From NCBI GenBank assembly GCA_029168955.1, contig JAPDOI010000020.1, positions 3,278,001 to 3,342,000 of the forward strand: a stretch of 64,000 bases of DNA, read 5' to 3'. Below the pieces are notes generated by a model, which searched no databases, had not been told where the DNA came from, and was given only the letters and a program-made list of their open reading frames with translations. Both the position numbers and the translations under genes were made by a program. Each line of letters opens with the position of its first letter. Position 1 is the first letter of the stretch. Source of the DNA: Aplectana chamaeleonis (lineage: Eukaryota; Nematoda; Chromadorea; Rhabditida; Cosmocercidae). Positions 23,319-33,700 of the stretch are shown one piece after another.

Positions 23319-26300
23319 CTGAAATGAAAAGTACTTCAACTCGCTCGTTCTGCAAACTTGCCAGCAACGGTCATTACGCATCTCAAACGTGACCTCCCTG
23401 TCTGCCCGGTTCCCTATTCGCTCATAAACACACAAAATCACTTCGACTTCCCTATCTTCCACGCGGTTAGTAGATTTCAAGTTTCGCCCAATAATTATCA
23501 GTGTTGGGGGCCCTCACCCGACTGCTACAGTACATCCCTGCTCACCTAATCGACACTAACATGTTTCTGGAAAACTGCGCGAAACCAGGTTCAGGCGAAA
23601 CCACGTCATGCAATCTTTTGACGTTACGTCATTACACACGAACGTTTTCGACCAAAATGGCATACATGCGGTTTTTAACTCATGAGAGACCACCAGTGTT
23701 TCTATAATATGTTTGGATTTTCAACACCCCAAAATATCGCATTGCTCCAGGAATGCCTCTCTTCCGGCATTTCTAGATGGTCAAGTCAGTATTACAGACA
23801 AGTTTGAGGTTTAGCCATGGGTCAGCGCCTGGCTCCGGTATGGGCGATAGCATTCATGTTCAAGATAGAAAGTCCAGTACTTGATCGTTGATCTGTTCTA
23901 TATTGCCGCTATACTGACGACGTTTCCATCGCCTGTTCAACAGGAAAAAATTCGAAGCCAGCTTTGCCCTACTGAACCATCAATCGCAAAACATAAAATT
24001 CGGTAGGAACACGGGGCTTTCTTCTCTCAAAGTAGAAGTTTGTTTGAAGCGCGGTTTCTATGGTACCAAATGGTATCGGAAGGCCAGCAATAAAAATGTT
24101 CTGGGTCGTTCCATGTCTGCGCATCCATCAAGTACAAAATGTACAGTCTTTGAGAGCGTACACACCACAGCAAAAAGGGTTTCGTCCGACAGCATGGAAA
24201 AAACTGCCTCACTAGAGCGAAAGCGAAAAACTGCCCTATCTATTGGATATCGGCCGTGGGCTATCGTACCGGCAGACCACTCAGGGATCACGACGACGCA
24301 GCGCCGTATGATACTGTGAAAAATCTTTTTTGCCTTTGTTTTGTCTCTTTAGCTTTTAGCGCAGCGGTCCAAGCGACCCTAAGTTAATGCAGTCTGTCTT
24401 GGACAAGCTTTCAGGGTTACTTGAAATCCGCCTACCAGCCTTAGACGCCAGCTGATCCGAAATCGGTTCTATGATCGATTTTGCGCTACTCCGGATTGTG
24501 CAGTATGCCCATTTGGGCGAGAGGGAGACTGCATGGTGTTAGTGGTGGTCTATGTTATCGTGTGTGGTCTTTGTCAAGACGAATATACTGAAAAAAAAAC
24601 CGGGCGTTTTCTGAGCACACGCCTTAGAAAACACCTTGCGGACCTAAGGAAATCCGACCTTCCACGCCTTTGGGTACGCACTGGAGACTGTGTCATAAGA
24701 ACCTGAAATTTTAGGTTACCGTGAAAATTCCAGCCCAGGAGCCACAAACTGCAGCACGCAAGACTCTCGAAGCGCTTTGAATTACCTTCGAAAATCCTAA
24801 AACGAATAGGAAGCAGGAATGTCTTGCTAGAACAGCTAAGCTCGCCTCGTTTCTTGACCTCTGTAGATGTTAACCTCAACGTCTTCATGTCGAGAACTCG
24901 CGCCTTCTGACCACCTACTGCATCTGTTACGTAGGGTGCCCAATACTGACTTGGCCTGGCCTGTGATCGTGTTTTTGTTTTGTCAAGTGCAGATCTTGTT
25001 GTTTTTCAGGCTTTTTTCTTGTAATTTGAAAGGTTACTTGGGAGGATATGTTCTTGTTCTTGATTCCTCCAGGTTCCGACGAAGGTGATATAGCCGAAAA
25101 GTCAACCGAATAAATGTGCTAACGTCTTCGATTCGGCTTCAGTAACATATCTTACATAATAACGACCAACCATGCCAAGATTCACAGAAAGTCCTACACG
25201 GAGTACTCCAACTGTTCACTCGTTGCAATTCTTCCTTTGTGAAGGCTCACCAACCTTTCTCATCTGAGTCTTGTAGAGGAAGACTTCGTAGGGTTGGTCT
25301 GCTGATAGATAGGTTACGAGCCATATCTTCATATCTGAAAATGGTTACCTATGAAAGTTCCTGAGAATCCCACTACACCATGAATGAATGTCAACCTAAG
25401 CTTGTAGAGATAATCTGTAGTGATCCTTGTGGTCGGAAATTCACAAGATACTGCATATCGTCAATAATGGTGTCGCTGAGCACAAACCATTCCGGTTTGT
25501 GATAAACCTGAAAAGTTGCACTATATTTCAGAAGAAGCGTTGATGTTGTCTGCAGAGGATCGAAATCGCCTTCGTACATCTTCCATACCTTCAATATACA
25601 TCGATGTTATGTTTTTCCGACTGGTTAACGATTTTTTCTGGAACCTCGGCTGTCGCCAGAAGTTTTTTTTTATAAGAGTGCGCCAAAGTTCTGGCAGAGG
25701 GAGTTGTCCGTACATTCGACAAGATTTCTCCTTTTTTAAGGGGTAGTACTCCTCAAGCTTTGGAATGCTAGATCTGATTTAGCAAGGATCAGCTACCATC
25801 AAGGTAGTGATTTCGAATAAAGATTTAGCTTCCGATCGAAGCTTTAATTTTCTTCAATATCAGTGCAATCTCTTATCTCGGTGACGGCCAATGGTGTCTT
25901 GTCTGTAGAATGGACTAGCAAGTAACTGATTTCAGCTTCCGTCGCAGCGTAGAGAACTTCTCTCCTGTTGGTATCGTCAAATGGAAAAATGACGAGTTTT
26001 CCTGAAATCTCGGTAATCGAGAGGGATCATTTTTTCCCATAGGCGTCTCTCACCTAAGTCCGCCTTTTCTTCCGAAAACCAGATATTCTGCTCCTCTCCC
26101 CACAGCCAGTACATGTTGTGGTTAGATTTATCAAATCCAAGTGGTCTAAGTAGGGGTTTCATAGAAAGCTGCAACCAGAAAATGAGAGAGTAGCACAAGA
26201 TCACCTTATAAATCCCTCGTCGTCCAACAGAACAAGCAGATACTCTTCCCATTCCGATGGGTCAGATGTGAGCAAAGAGTGATCCGCTTTTGACGATCTT

Positions 26301-29300
26301 CTGGAATTGTTCTGACTTTGACGCCGGAAGGTTCACCACCCGTCTTGTGCGGGAAAAGCAATCTGCAGATATAGTGCTAGAATGACTACAATTTCTCTTT
26401 AGATTTTACTTCTGGGTGCGGTGTTCTGTTTCCTGGTGGTAAAAAAATCAAATTGTTTCTTTGCTCTCCAGTAATTACTCGTGTGTCAACTTCCTCTCTC
26501 TTTTCCGTCATGTCGCTGGAGTGGAGGCCGCGCCGAATATGATCACAATTATACAATACAGGCCGTATCTTTTGCGTTTTGGACGAAAAAGGCGCAAAAA
26601 CGCGTCTTTTGCGTCCTTTTCTCATAACTCTGTTCAAAGTGGTCCATTCTGTAATCTGAGGAGATATTTGAAGTCAGCATCGAGAGTTCTTTCTTTTCAT
26701 CTTTCATATGTCTTACTCTGCAACAAGGCCTATAGGCGTGACACAATCAATCGAGTGCGCGAAACGCGAGTGTGGAATTGGGGTAGGAGGGTTGATTGTA
26801 TTTATATAACTATTGTGTATATTCTAGAGGAACATTCTGAAGGGATTTTGCCGTATTAATGAGACCTAAATTCCGATTTCTCCCTTCTTCGAGTATCCAT
26901 ATTTCTGTCACTTCCCGGGTCACGCTCTCGGCTCAAACGGTACCAATCAACCTGATGCTAGGCCAATAACCTTTTTTGTTATCCTACCCCGAATTAGAAC
27001 TACAATACTCGCACTAGTTTACTTAGGAAAGCCGCAGAAGTCGCGATATCGCGCGCCTCGGCTCAAAGTGCTCCACTCGAGCAGTGAAGGAGATATTTCG
27101 AATCAGCATCGAGAGCTCTTTCTTTTGTGTTTTTGCATGTCATACGGCCAAAAAGGGCGCATAGAGCTAACAAAATGAATCGAGTTGGCGAAAGGAAATT
27201 TTTAGTATTTTGTGGTTATTAATGCCACCTCCACCTCAACAGTGTTAATGTGATAGAGAACAGCTCAGTAGACTTTTTCTGCAGAATTTCGATTTTTTGA
27301 ATTGCTTAAAGGCATCGTACGCGCAGAAAACCGTATATTATTGTTTCATGTTTTTGTCTAGCTTGGCCTCTCTAGTGAACGAAAATGTCGAAGGGCCTCA
27401 TGAAAAACCTTCATTTGTAAAGAAAAGTCAATCGGAACATATTGTAAATACGAATTTGAATTTCGCGCCAAAATGGTTTTTGACGTTTTTCTGCCTTTTG
27501 AGGCATCGTCACTGTCATTTTCGTAGTTTTTCTTCATAGGGGCTTTGTGCCGTAACCGTTTTTCATGTTATTTGGCGGTCGCATCAACATTCTAGGAAAA
27601 AGTGCCAGATGACGGGTGAGATTTGGTGGCGAATCCTCACCTTTGACGCCTTCCAACCTCATTGTCCAACGTTTTTGACGCGCCAAAGTTTACCAGTGTG
27701 GTCTACCGGGCTCAATCATAAAATTGAGCCTGAAAAATGAAAATTGATTTTCAGCGCGAACGATGCCTTTAACCCGCATGTTTCACCTTTCCTACAGCCA
27801 CAATCCTCCTCTTGCTTAGACTGATAGAGAGTTGCAATGTTTTTCATGAATTGTGTCTGAATCCATCCATGGCAAAAAACTTGGAGAGAATTTAGGCCAT
27901 AAAAAGTGGTTCGCAGCGACGTTTAATGAGTGATCATCGACTGCAACCCTTGCAATTTTCACGGACTGCCAAATGTCCGCAGAGGCAGGCATTTGGCAGT
28001 CCGTGAAAAATGCCCGTTCTCCCTCTCAGAGGCTGGTCCTATTTGAAGCTCCTCGCTGAACATGATGAATAGTTTGAAAAACCACCTTAGATTTTTTGCC
28101 ATTTATTCTTTTCAAACTCAAAATCGTGTGTTCATTATCGAAAACTTCTATTTGTTTTCCGATGTCCGGCGACCAACTCATTACACTGGAGGGGGCTAGC
28201 GCAGCTCTTCAGGGGGGCAACCCTCCGGGCACCGGCGCTTGCCCCCCCAATCGGGGGGCAACCGCCGGAGTGACAATTCGGCTTGATCGGAGCTCCCCGT
28301 CACTGCCCTGAACCCCCCCTGTGACTGCCCTGAAGCCCCTATGACTGCCCTGAAGCCCCCTATGACTGCCCTGAAGCCCCCCTGTCACTGCCTTGAAGCC
28401 CCCCCCATCACTGCCCCGGAGCCATGACGTCACGGCTCCGGAGCAGTGACGTCACGACACCGGAGCAGTGACGTCACCCTCCCCCCCGGAAAGCGTCTCC
28501 GCTTTCCTCCAAAAATATCCCTTTCTGACAGTGACTCGAAGTCGCCGTCCAGGGCCGGCCCTGTTGGGCCGAATGCGGCTCTCCATGAGGTGAGGCGCGT
28601 TTTATACCGGTCGAGCACGTGATAGATGCCTCCTCTGGCCTCTATTGTCGTAAACTACCTTCTACGACTTCTTCCCATCTTTTCCCTCTCTTCCTCTCGG
28701 GGGGGGGGCAAGCGCCGGAGGAGAGCAGGGGCCTCCCCTGAAGCCCCCCTCGGGGGAGGCCTGCGCTGTCGCTCCCCCAAGTCGAAAACGGGCTCTATTG
28801 TCCGGCGCTTGCCCCCCCCCCCGCAGAGTCTGAGAACGATCAGCCGCTTCCCGAAGTTTGGAATGCTGACGGTTAGGGCTTTCCAATGATAAAATGTTTG
28901 CTTGTTCAAGTTCGGAAAAATCCCTCTGTGTTTCTCAGATCTAAAAGAGTAATTCATCTCTGCCCCCTCGCTTTCAGTCTCTTCGTCCCTGCCTCTCCGC
29001 CCCCTGCACACCCCCGCTTCTGGGGCGGCATGCATGAACGCAGCGAAAGGTGTCAGGAGCCGCTCCGCGTGCCATGCGCGCAGCGTCGAGCAACGGGGCG
29101 GCCCCGAAAATCAGGCACATTAATACACGCCACGAAATTAGGGGCCGCCCCGTTGTTCGACGCTGCGCGCATGGCACGCGGAGCGGCTCCCTGGCACCGT
29201 TCGCTGCGTTCATGCATGCCGCCCCTGGAGGTGTCGAAATCGCACTGTCTTGCCTGTCTCGCTCAATGAGCGAAGTTCTCGGGTAATGGATCGATTTCCA

Positions 29301-32300
29301 TGGGCAGAGTAACACTCGGGTGACGTTAGGAGCGTGGATTGAATCGGTGAGAAGAGAGCAGAAAGAACAGGAAGAGAAACATGAGGGAGAGATAATCACA
29401 CGGGAGGTAATCAGAGATGTATAGGCCCTAGCTCATCAGAGACTACCGACAGGTTGTCAAGGAAGTTACTCAAAGACTTTGTGCCGAGTTATGACCAAAA
29501 GTCGCGATATCGCGACTTTTGCGGCTTTTCTAAGTAAATTAGTGCGGGGATTGTTGTTCTAATTCTAGAGAGGATAACAAAAAATGGTCATTGCCCGAGA
29601 GTCAGGTTTATTGGTAACGTTTGTAATTTATAAGGTAACGAGAACGTGACCAGGGAAGTGACAGAAATATAGATACTCGAAAATGGGAGAAATCGAAATT
29701 TAGATCTCATTAATACAGTCAAGAATATACACAATAGTTACAGGCCATAAAACGGCCAATGTCTCACCGTCGACTGCGTACCACGCGCTGCGCGACCGCA
29801 CGCGCGTCGGAAGCAGACGAGTTTTGGCCGCCGCGCGACGAGTTTAGGCCGCCGCGCGGCGGCCGAAACTCGTGGCGCGGCGGCGCTTCCTTGAAGCCGC
29901 TGGAGATGTTTCTCTTCTTGAAAGACCTCGAAATGGGAGTCTTAAGCGCCTTTCACAGTCTGCCGGACGTTGCCGTCCTACACGTTATAAGAGTGCCGCA
30001 GTGCGAGGGAAGCTGCGGTGAACAACCGTCAGTTCCGACTCTCCAATGCAAAATATGAGGCGAAACCAACACGTTTTGACCCATCATAACTTGGTCCGAC
30101 GTCGTGTCAATGATTTCACCGCAGTGCGACGTCGGTCGGCCGACATCGCAGTGGGAGCTGCACCGACGCCGCAGCTCTATCTTATAACGTACCTGACGGC
30201 ATCGTCCGGCAGACTGTGAAAGGCGCATTAGAGGAATTCTCTTGACGTGGAGTACCTGCGCGAAGCTGTTCGTAATGTTTGAGCATCAACCACCAATTGT
30301 CTACTTCTACCCCGAAATTCCCCGCGTTTTCCTATCGAAATTTTCCCCGGTTGGGAAGCTTTTAAAGAAGTTAGCCGAAAACTTCGGAAAATCGACTGAT
30401 AAACCACAGATCCGTGATCAGCGCCCCAAAAAACCACCCTGAGAAAATTGTAAGTCAAATCTAGAACATTTTTCTGAAACGCTTCCAGAGCCCTGTAATC
30501 GGTATAGATAAACGACCAACCGAAAATCCCAAGTCCAAAACACTGTCAGTCTTTTCCGAAGACTAATGCGCTTTTTGAGAGGTACAAAAAACACAAAAAA
30601 CTACCTTCTTAAGCTTGTAACTTTTTGGAACCTGCAGCTCGGGGCTGGATTACGCGCAGTTTTACTATTGAGTCTCAAGAGATACTAATGGTACTAGTCG
30701 TTTTTCGCAGATGCGTTTGACACTCTAAACACTTCCCTTGTGAGCATTATCGTTTTTGCAGGGGGTCACTGCTCGCACGAAGCCAAGGTTGTAATAACTA
30801 TCGACTGAATTTTTACCTGAAATATTTGATTGCACCATTGGGCTGCGCCTCAGTTGCTAATCTAATAGTGAGACTGTTGTCTAGAAAAAACCCAGTGAAT
30901 CGGTCATTCTTCACCATCAACGTCATGGAATCCGTCAGCAGGTTGTACATGTACAAGTTAGGGTAGCTGAAACAATTTTTTTAAAACAAAAACTGCGCAT
31001 CCGTAATAAGAACTTTTCAAGAACAACATTGAGTCCTCATCCTTGAGCTCCACGACGACTCTGTAATCGAATTCACTTATTCTTTTGATCTTAGCTTGCA
31101 CTCCAGGACTATCTGAGATAACTGCCTTCTCAAAAGGATTGACAACTATTTCAGCCTGCAAACGATATCATTTCTTGAATGCACCTTTCTATCTGGAACG
31201 ATACGCCATGTCACGCGGTACTGTTCACTGCGCAGTTGCTAGAAGCGTCCGAAACAACTAACCTCTGAGATATTCTTCTTGAAAAGCTTGATGTTCCCGT
31301 CGCTATTGATTTTCTGCATGTAGAGGATTACATCCGGCAATGCCGTCCAAGAGAACTCTGAGCAGAATCAGTTGGTCTTGATTCACTTCCTTGCTAAACT
31401 GTACAAAGGGCTATTTAAAGGACCCTCCACGACGTCAGATCGGATTTTAGCGACATCGTGCTAGTTTGTCGGAATGAATGCGCCGATTCTTTTGCGTTTA
31501 CACGTCCATTGGGCTGTCAGTGGATTTTTTTTTGCAATCCGTCTTCGAATTTAGTGCCGTTTGCTTGTTTCATGGGGAATGTAGAGGCTTTTCGCCATAA
31601 TCGGTCTTGTGATAGAACGAGAGGCCGGGCTGTGCGGCTATCGCCACACTGACAGCCTACTTTTTCTCTTTTTCTTTTTCTTTCTCTTTTTCTTTTGATC
31701 GCGCGCAACCAACCACCGCCGCAGCTCCGTCCATTCACTAGATTCAACTTTGCAAGAATACAATGACTCGCCTATAACCACAGTGAGGAAAAGTTGTTCT
31801 ATTTCAACAAGCACACAGAGTAGAGTCCTGCCCAGAAAGGCGATGCCACTCACGTCCGGTTGCTTTCTCGTAAGCGCGACGAATTTAGAATAGGTGGCTT
31901 AAATTTTCCGATATGCTATAGCCGCCTCGCAACCACTCGCGTGCTTACGTCGCTAGAGGCCTTGGCACCGGGAATGATTTCATGTAGATTCGGAGGCTCG
32001 AAAACTGCTTCCATAGCCGCATCGTTAACATCAAAGCGATGTAAACCTGCATGGGTTTGCTGTACACAGCCTGATGGTTCTCCTCAAGGAGTGCCTAAGT
32101 TGTAACGTTTTCTACTGGGCTTGTAAATACTTTCAATCAAGGGGCTGGCTAAACGTCAGCGGCTGGCACCAACGCTTGCTATCGCCTTCATGGCGGAGAC
32201 CGAATACAACTGTGCTAGAATCCGTTCCCTTCTTATACCGGAGCTATATTGATAACTGTCTCACAATTCGCTCAACACAGGAAGATTCACAAAGGTGCAG

Positions 32301-33271
32301 CCTTAATGATCAGCCAGCAAGCATGCATCGAAATTACCCTGAAAAAACCGTCAACGTGCTGGTTACTTTCCCCAAACGTCCACATTAGAGGCACAGTCCA
32401 ACCGCGACATCTGTTTTTTGTTTTTTGTCTATATTGGAAACGGTTACACGCCGATTTCAGTGATGTTTCTGGAACCTAACAAGAGCCCCAGGTTTAGAGT
32501 TATGGCACCTCAAAAATTGAGCTGCAGAAGCATAGTGAACGAGTTGTCTGAGGCCTGTAACCTTCGTCTTTTGCAGCCGATGTATGCGAGCTGACCTGAG
32601 TAAAGAGAGAAGCTGAGAATGAAGAAAAAAAATTGCAAAATAAGTTTGCTCATCTTGCCACTGTTGAGCTCAAGGGTCGTAAAAGGGGAGTGCCAAAGTG
32701 GCTTCCTGATGTGGGCGCCCCAGGTGGCTTCATCCTAAATTCCGCTTATCTGGAGAAATTGAGAGTTTGAATTTGACAGGTGCTAAACAGGGTGGATCTA
32801 CTTCACAATCATGTGGGAATCTCGTATTTCGTCCTGAGCTTGAATTGTGCTTTTAAACTGGTGGGGGACAGCAAAATCTCTAAGTGATACCGCGGACCTG
32901 CATGCAAAAGGGTTTTCCAGCTTTCAGAGGCATGGAACGGTGTTTTTCATTTATGACAATGGGAAAAGGAAAAACTCACCCTCTACATGATCTGACTCTT
33001 CAAAAGTTACTTTTCGTGCGTGCTTTGAGTCTGTGCATCTCACAAACACGTTTCTCACCCCTTTGTCATCTGAAGCTATAAAGGCGACGAATCTGAAATG
33101 TTTTGATTACAAAAATTGCGGGGTAAGTAAAATTAGTGATTTTTTAACCATGTGAACTTACCGTCCGTCGAAGCTAAGGGACGGTGAGGAATATTTCAGA
33201 TTTGCGAATAGTAGTTCTCGCGGAATTATTTCAGCACTTACAAGAGTATAGATCAAGAAAGGAAGCAGCAT
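18711..33271 (-). CDS. dpf-6-like: Gene 2: secreted DPF-6-like S9 (prolyl oligopeptidase) family serine peptidase, 18 exons
   Basis: The model starts at ATG 33271-33269 and ends at TGA 18713-18711. It sums to 2280 coding nt (759 aa) with no in-frame stop. Residues 1-13 are a hydrophobic signal peptide ([13 protein letters not shown]), so the product is probably secreted or luminal. A beta-propeller-like N-terminal half is followed by the hydrolase domain. The catalytic Ser is in G-S-S-Y-G-G (codon 21474-21472), Asp in GAYDHRV (21154-21152) and His in DEGHGF (21003-21001). S9 enzymes of this type cleave short peptides, typically as dipeptidyl or acylaminoacyl peptidases; the specificity here is unknown. 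It faces gene 1 head to head. Introns 4, 8, 11 and 16 start AT, AT, GA and GC, which may impair splicing. The DPF-6 link is from memory of the C. elegans protein. Confidence 0.82.
18918..20823. other. Gene 2 intron 17: repeat-bearing
   Basis: This 1.9-kb intron holds repeat A copy 2 (19130-19282), the inverted copy of the short repeat found at 466-520 (19379-19440), and otherwise unassigned AT-rich sequence. No exon was recognised in it. Confidence 0.6.
19130..19282. repeat. 153-bp dispersed repeat A, copy 2
   Basis: It has the same end points and orientation as 13348-13500 (GAGTTCGCGC to GGAAACCA). The flanks read CATATA on the left and TATACA on the right, consistent with a TA target. It lies in gene 2 intron 17. 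Confidence 0.75.
21480..22736. other. Gene 2 intron 13: repeat J copy 2 and GC-rich inverted segment
   Basis: This 1.26-kb intron contains repeat J at 22229-22353, inverted relative to 16836-16966. A GC-rich stretch at 22355-22480 has inverted pieces such as CCATGG and GTGGACCGTGG/CCAACCGTGGTGCC. Frames crossing it are shadows of the repeat. Confidence 0.45.
23319..25254. other. Gene 2 intron 10: no recognised feature
   Basis: No repeat shared with the rest of the window and no exon were recognised. Minus-strand frames here (for example 24574-24888) have no matching segment in gene 1. Confidence 0.4.
25255..33271 (-). CDS. dpf-6-like: Gene 2, exons 1-10: signal peptide and propeller half
   Basis: Exons on the minus strand: 1, 33162-33271; 2, 32980-33092; 3, 31263-31357; 4, 31001-31155; 5, 30817-30966; 6, 26205-26300; 7, 26054-26145; 8, 25877-26001; 9, 25396-25507; 10, 25255-25334. 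Each boundary was fixed by phase and by alignment with gene 1. Landmarks are [20 protein letters not shown] (exon 2), [15 protein letters not shown] (3), [12 protein letters not shown] (5), SDPSEWEEY (6), [18 protein letters not shown] (7), [13 protein letters not shown] (8), [20 protein letters not shown] (9) and YEVFLYK (10). Introns 4 (34 nt, starts ATGCGC) and 8 (starts ATAAGA) lack GT. Confidence 0.75.
26795..27070. repeat. Dispersed repeat G, copy 1
   Basis: It matches 29470-29748 in inverted orientation across about 270 bp, sharing TGTCACTTCCC(G/T)GGTCACG, ACTATTGTGTATATTC and GTCGCGATATCGCG. Both copies lie in gene 2 intron 5, forming a widely spaced inverted pair. Confidence 0.65.
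27306..27772. mobile_element. TTAA-flanked small inverted-repeat element, family E, copy 3
   Basis: The left end is TTAAAGGCATCGTACGCGC and the right end is GCGCGAACGATGCCTTTAA. At 467 bp it is shorter than the other copies. Its interior resembles copy 2 when read in inverted orientation (a TTTGGCACTTT/TCTGGCACTTTTTC segment). It has no transposase and lies in gene 2 intron 5. Confidence 0.75.
28190..28830. repeat. GC-rich tandem and inverted repeats with three TGACGTCA palindromes
   Basis: From 28297 to 28412, about five units of some 21-24 bp follow the pattern ATGACTGCCCTGAAGCCCCC. Immediately after, TGACGTCA occurs three times (near 28425, 28447 and 28469) within repeats of GGAGCAGTGACGTCAC. 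On either side, GGGGGGCAAGCGCCGG and its complement CCGGCGCTTGCCCCCC recur (28240, 28705, 28800), giving large potential hairpins. It lies in gene 2 intron 5. TGACGTCA is the consensus of cAMP-response elements, but here it is part of a repeat. Confidence 0.6.
29022..29225. repeat. Near-perfect 85-bp-arm palindrome
   Basis: The arms 29022-29106 and 29141-29225 are inverted copies with only a few mismatches, around a 34-bp loop. The outer ends read GGGGCGGCATGCATGAACGC and the complement. The arm core has GCTCCGCGTGCCATGCGCGC. It could fold into one long hairpin. It has no coding capacity and lies in gene 2 intron 5. Confidence 0.85.
29470..29748. repeat. Dispersed repeat G, copy 2 (inverted)
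   Basis: Inverted partner of 26795-27070. It contains a perfect 24-bp palindrome centred near 29512: AAAAGTCGCGAT followed directly by its inverse complement. The other copy has lost part of the palindrome. Confidence 0.65.
29946..30226. mobile_element. Foldback element of about 281 bp
   Basis: The terminal inverted repeats are GCGCCTTTCACAGTCTGCCG on the left and its complement CGGCAGACTGTGAAAGGCGC on the right. An inner pair ACGTTATAAGAGTGCCGC/GCAGCTCTATCTTATAACGT extends the arms. It is non-coding. A GC-rich palindromic stretch (GCCGCCGCGCGGCGGC) lies just to its left at about 29825-29890. Confidence 0.7.
31358..32979. other. Gene 2 intron 2: microsatellite and repeat C copy 2
   Basis: It contains a CT-rich microsatellite (TTTTTCTTTTTCTTTCTC type) at about 31657-31697. 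A short piece resembling the interior of repeat A (CCGCCGCAGCTCCGTCCATTC) lies at about 31716-31740. Repeat C copy 2 lies at 32405-32640. No exon was found. Confidence 0.5.
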
Positions 33272-33326
33272 CGAGGCTAAACGAAAGGCTATAGTCGTCA
33301 GAGAAACCCGGTTTAAAATAAATATG

Positions 33327-33523
33327 TACTGTCGTGCTCTGGGCCAAAATCTGGTTCGCGTTTGCGGACTACGGTTATTGCATCATGCGACACGTGTTAA
33401 TCGTCCTGGGACCACTTGGTCCCAGCACGATTCACCCTTCTCCCAGCACGATTATCACGTGTTGCATGATGCAAAAGCCGTATTCCGCAATTGCGGACCG
33501 GAGTTCGGCCCAGAGAGTGACAG
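33327..33523. mobile_element. Foldback element just upstream of the gene 2 start codon
   Basis: The left arm (about 33327-33417) and right arm (33438-33523) are inverted copies. The right arm has CACGTGTTGCATGATGCAAA and the left arm TTTGCATCATGC-like sequence (TATTGCATCATGCGACACGT). The centre includes GGGACCACTTGGTCCC, itself a palindrome. It ends 56 nt upstream of the gene 2 ATG, so it sits in the putative 5'UTR or promoter. Confidence 0.7.
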
Positions 33524-33700
33524 TAGTTACAGTGCGTGTCGGACTACCCCTATTTTCATGGCTGTGAGGTCTGTGGAAGTTTCTGAGCCTCACAACTGTT
33601 CTTATCGGATCGGGTTCAGCGTGGTAAAAAACCCTAATATCATCATGAGTACAAATATCACAGCCTTTTTGCGATTTTTCGATAAACTAATGAAAAATCA

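Noticed and set aside
25391..25594. Longer version of gene 2 exon 9 beginning [11 protein letters not shown]
   Set aside because: Gene 1 has a consensus-like acceptor at the aligned shorter position, and the phase with exon 8 only fits the start at 25507.
28655..29399. Overlapping long frames on both strands around the GC-rich region
   Set aside because: They follow from the GC-rich inverted repeats and the 85-bp palindrome; the same sequence is read twice in opposite directions.
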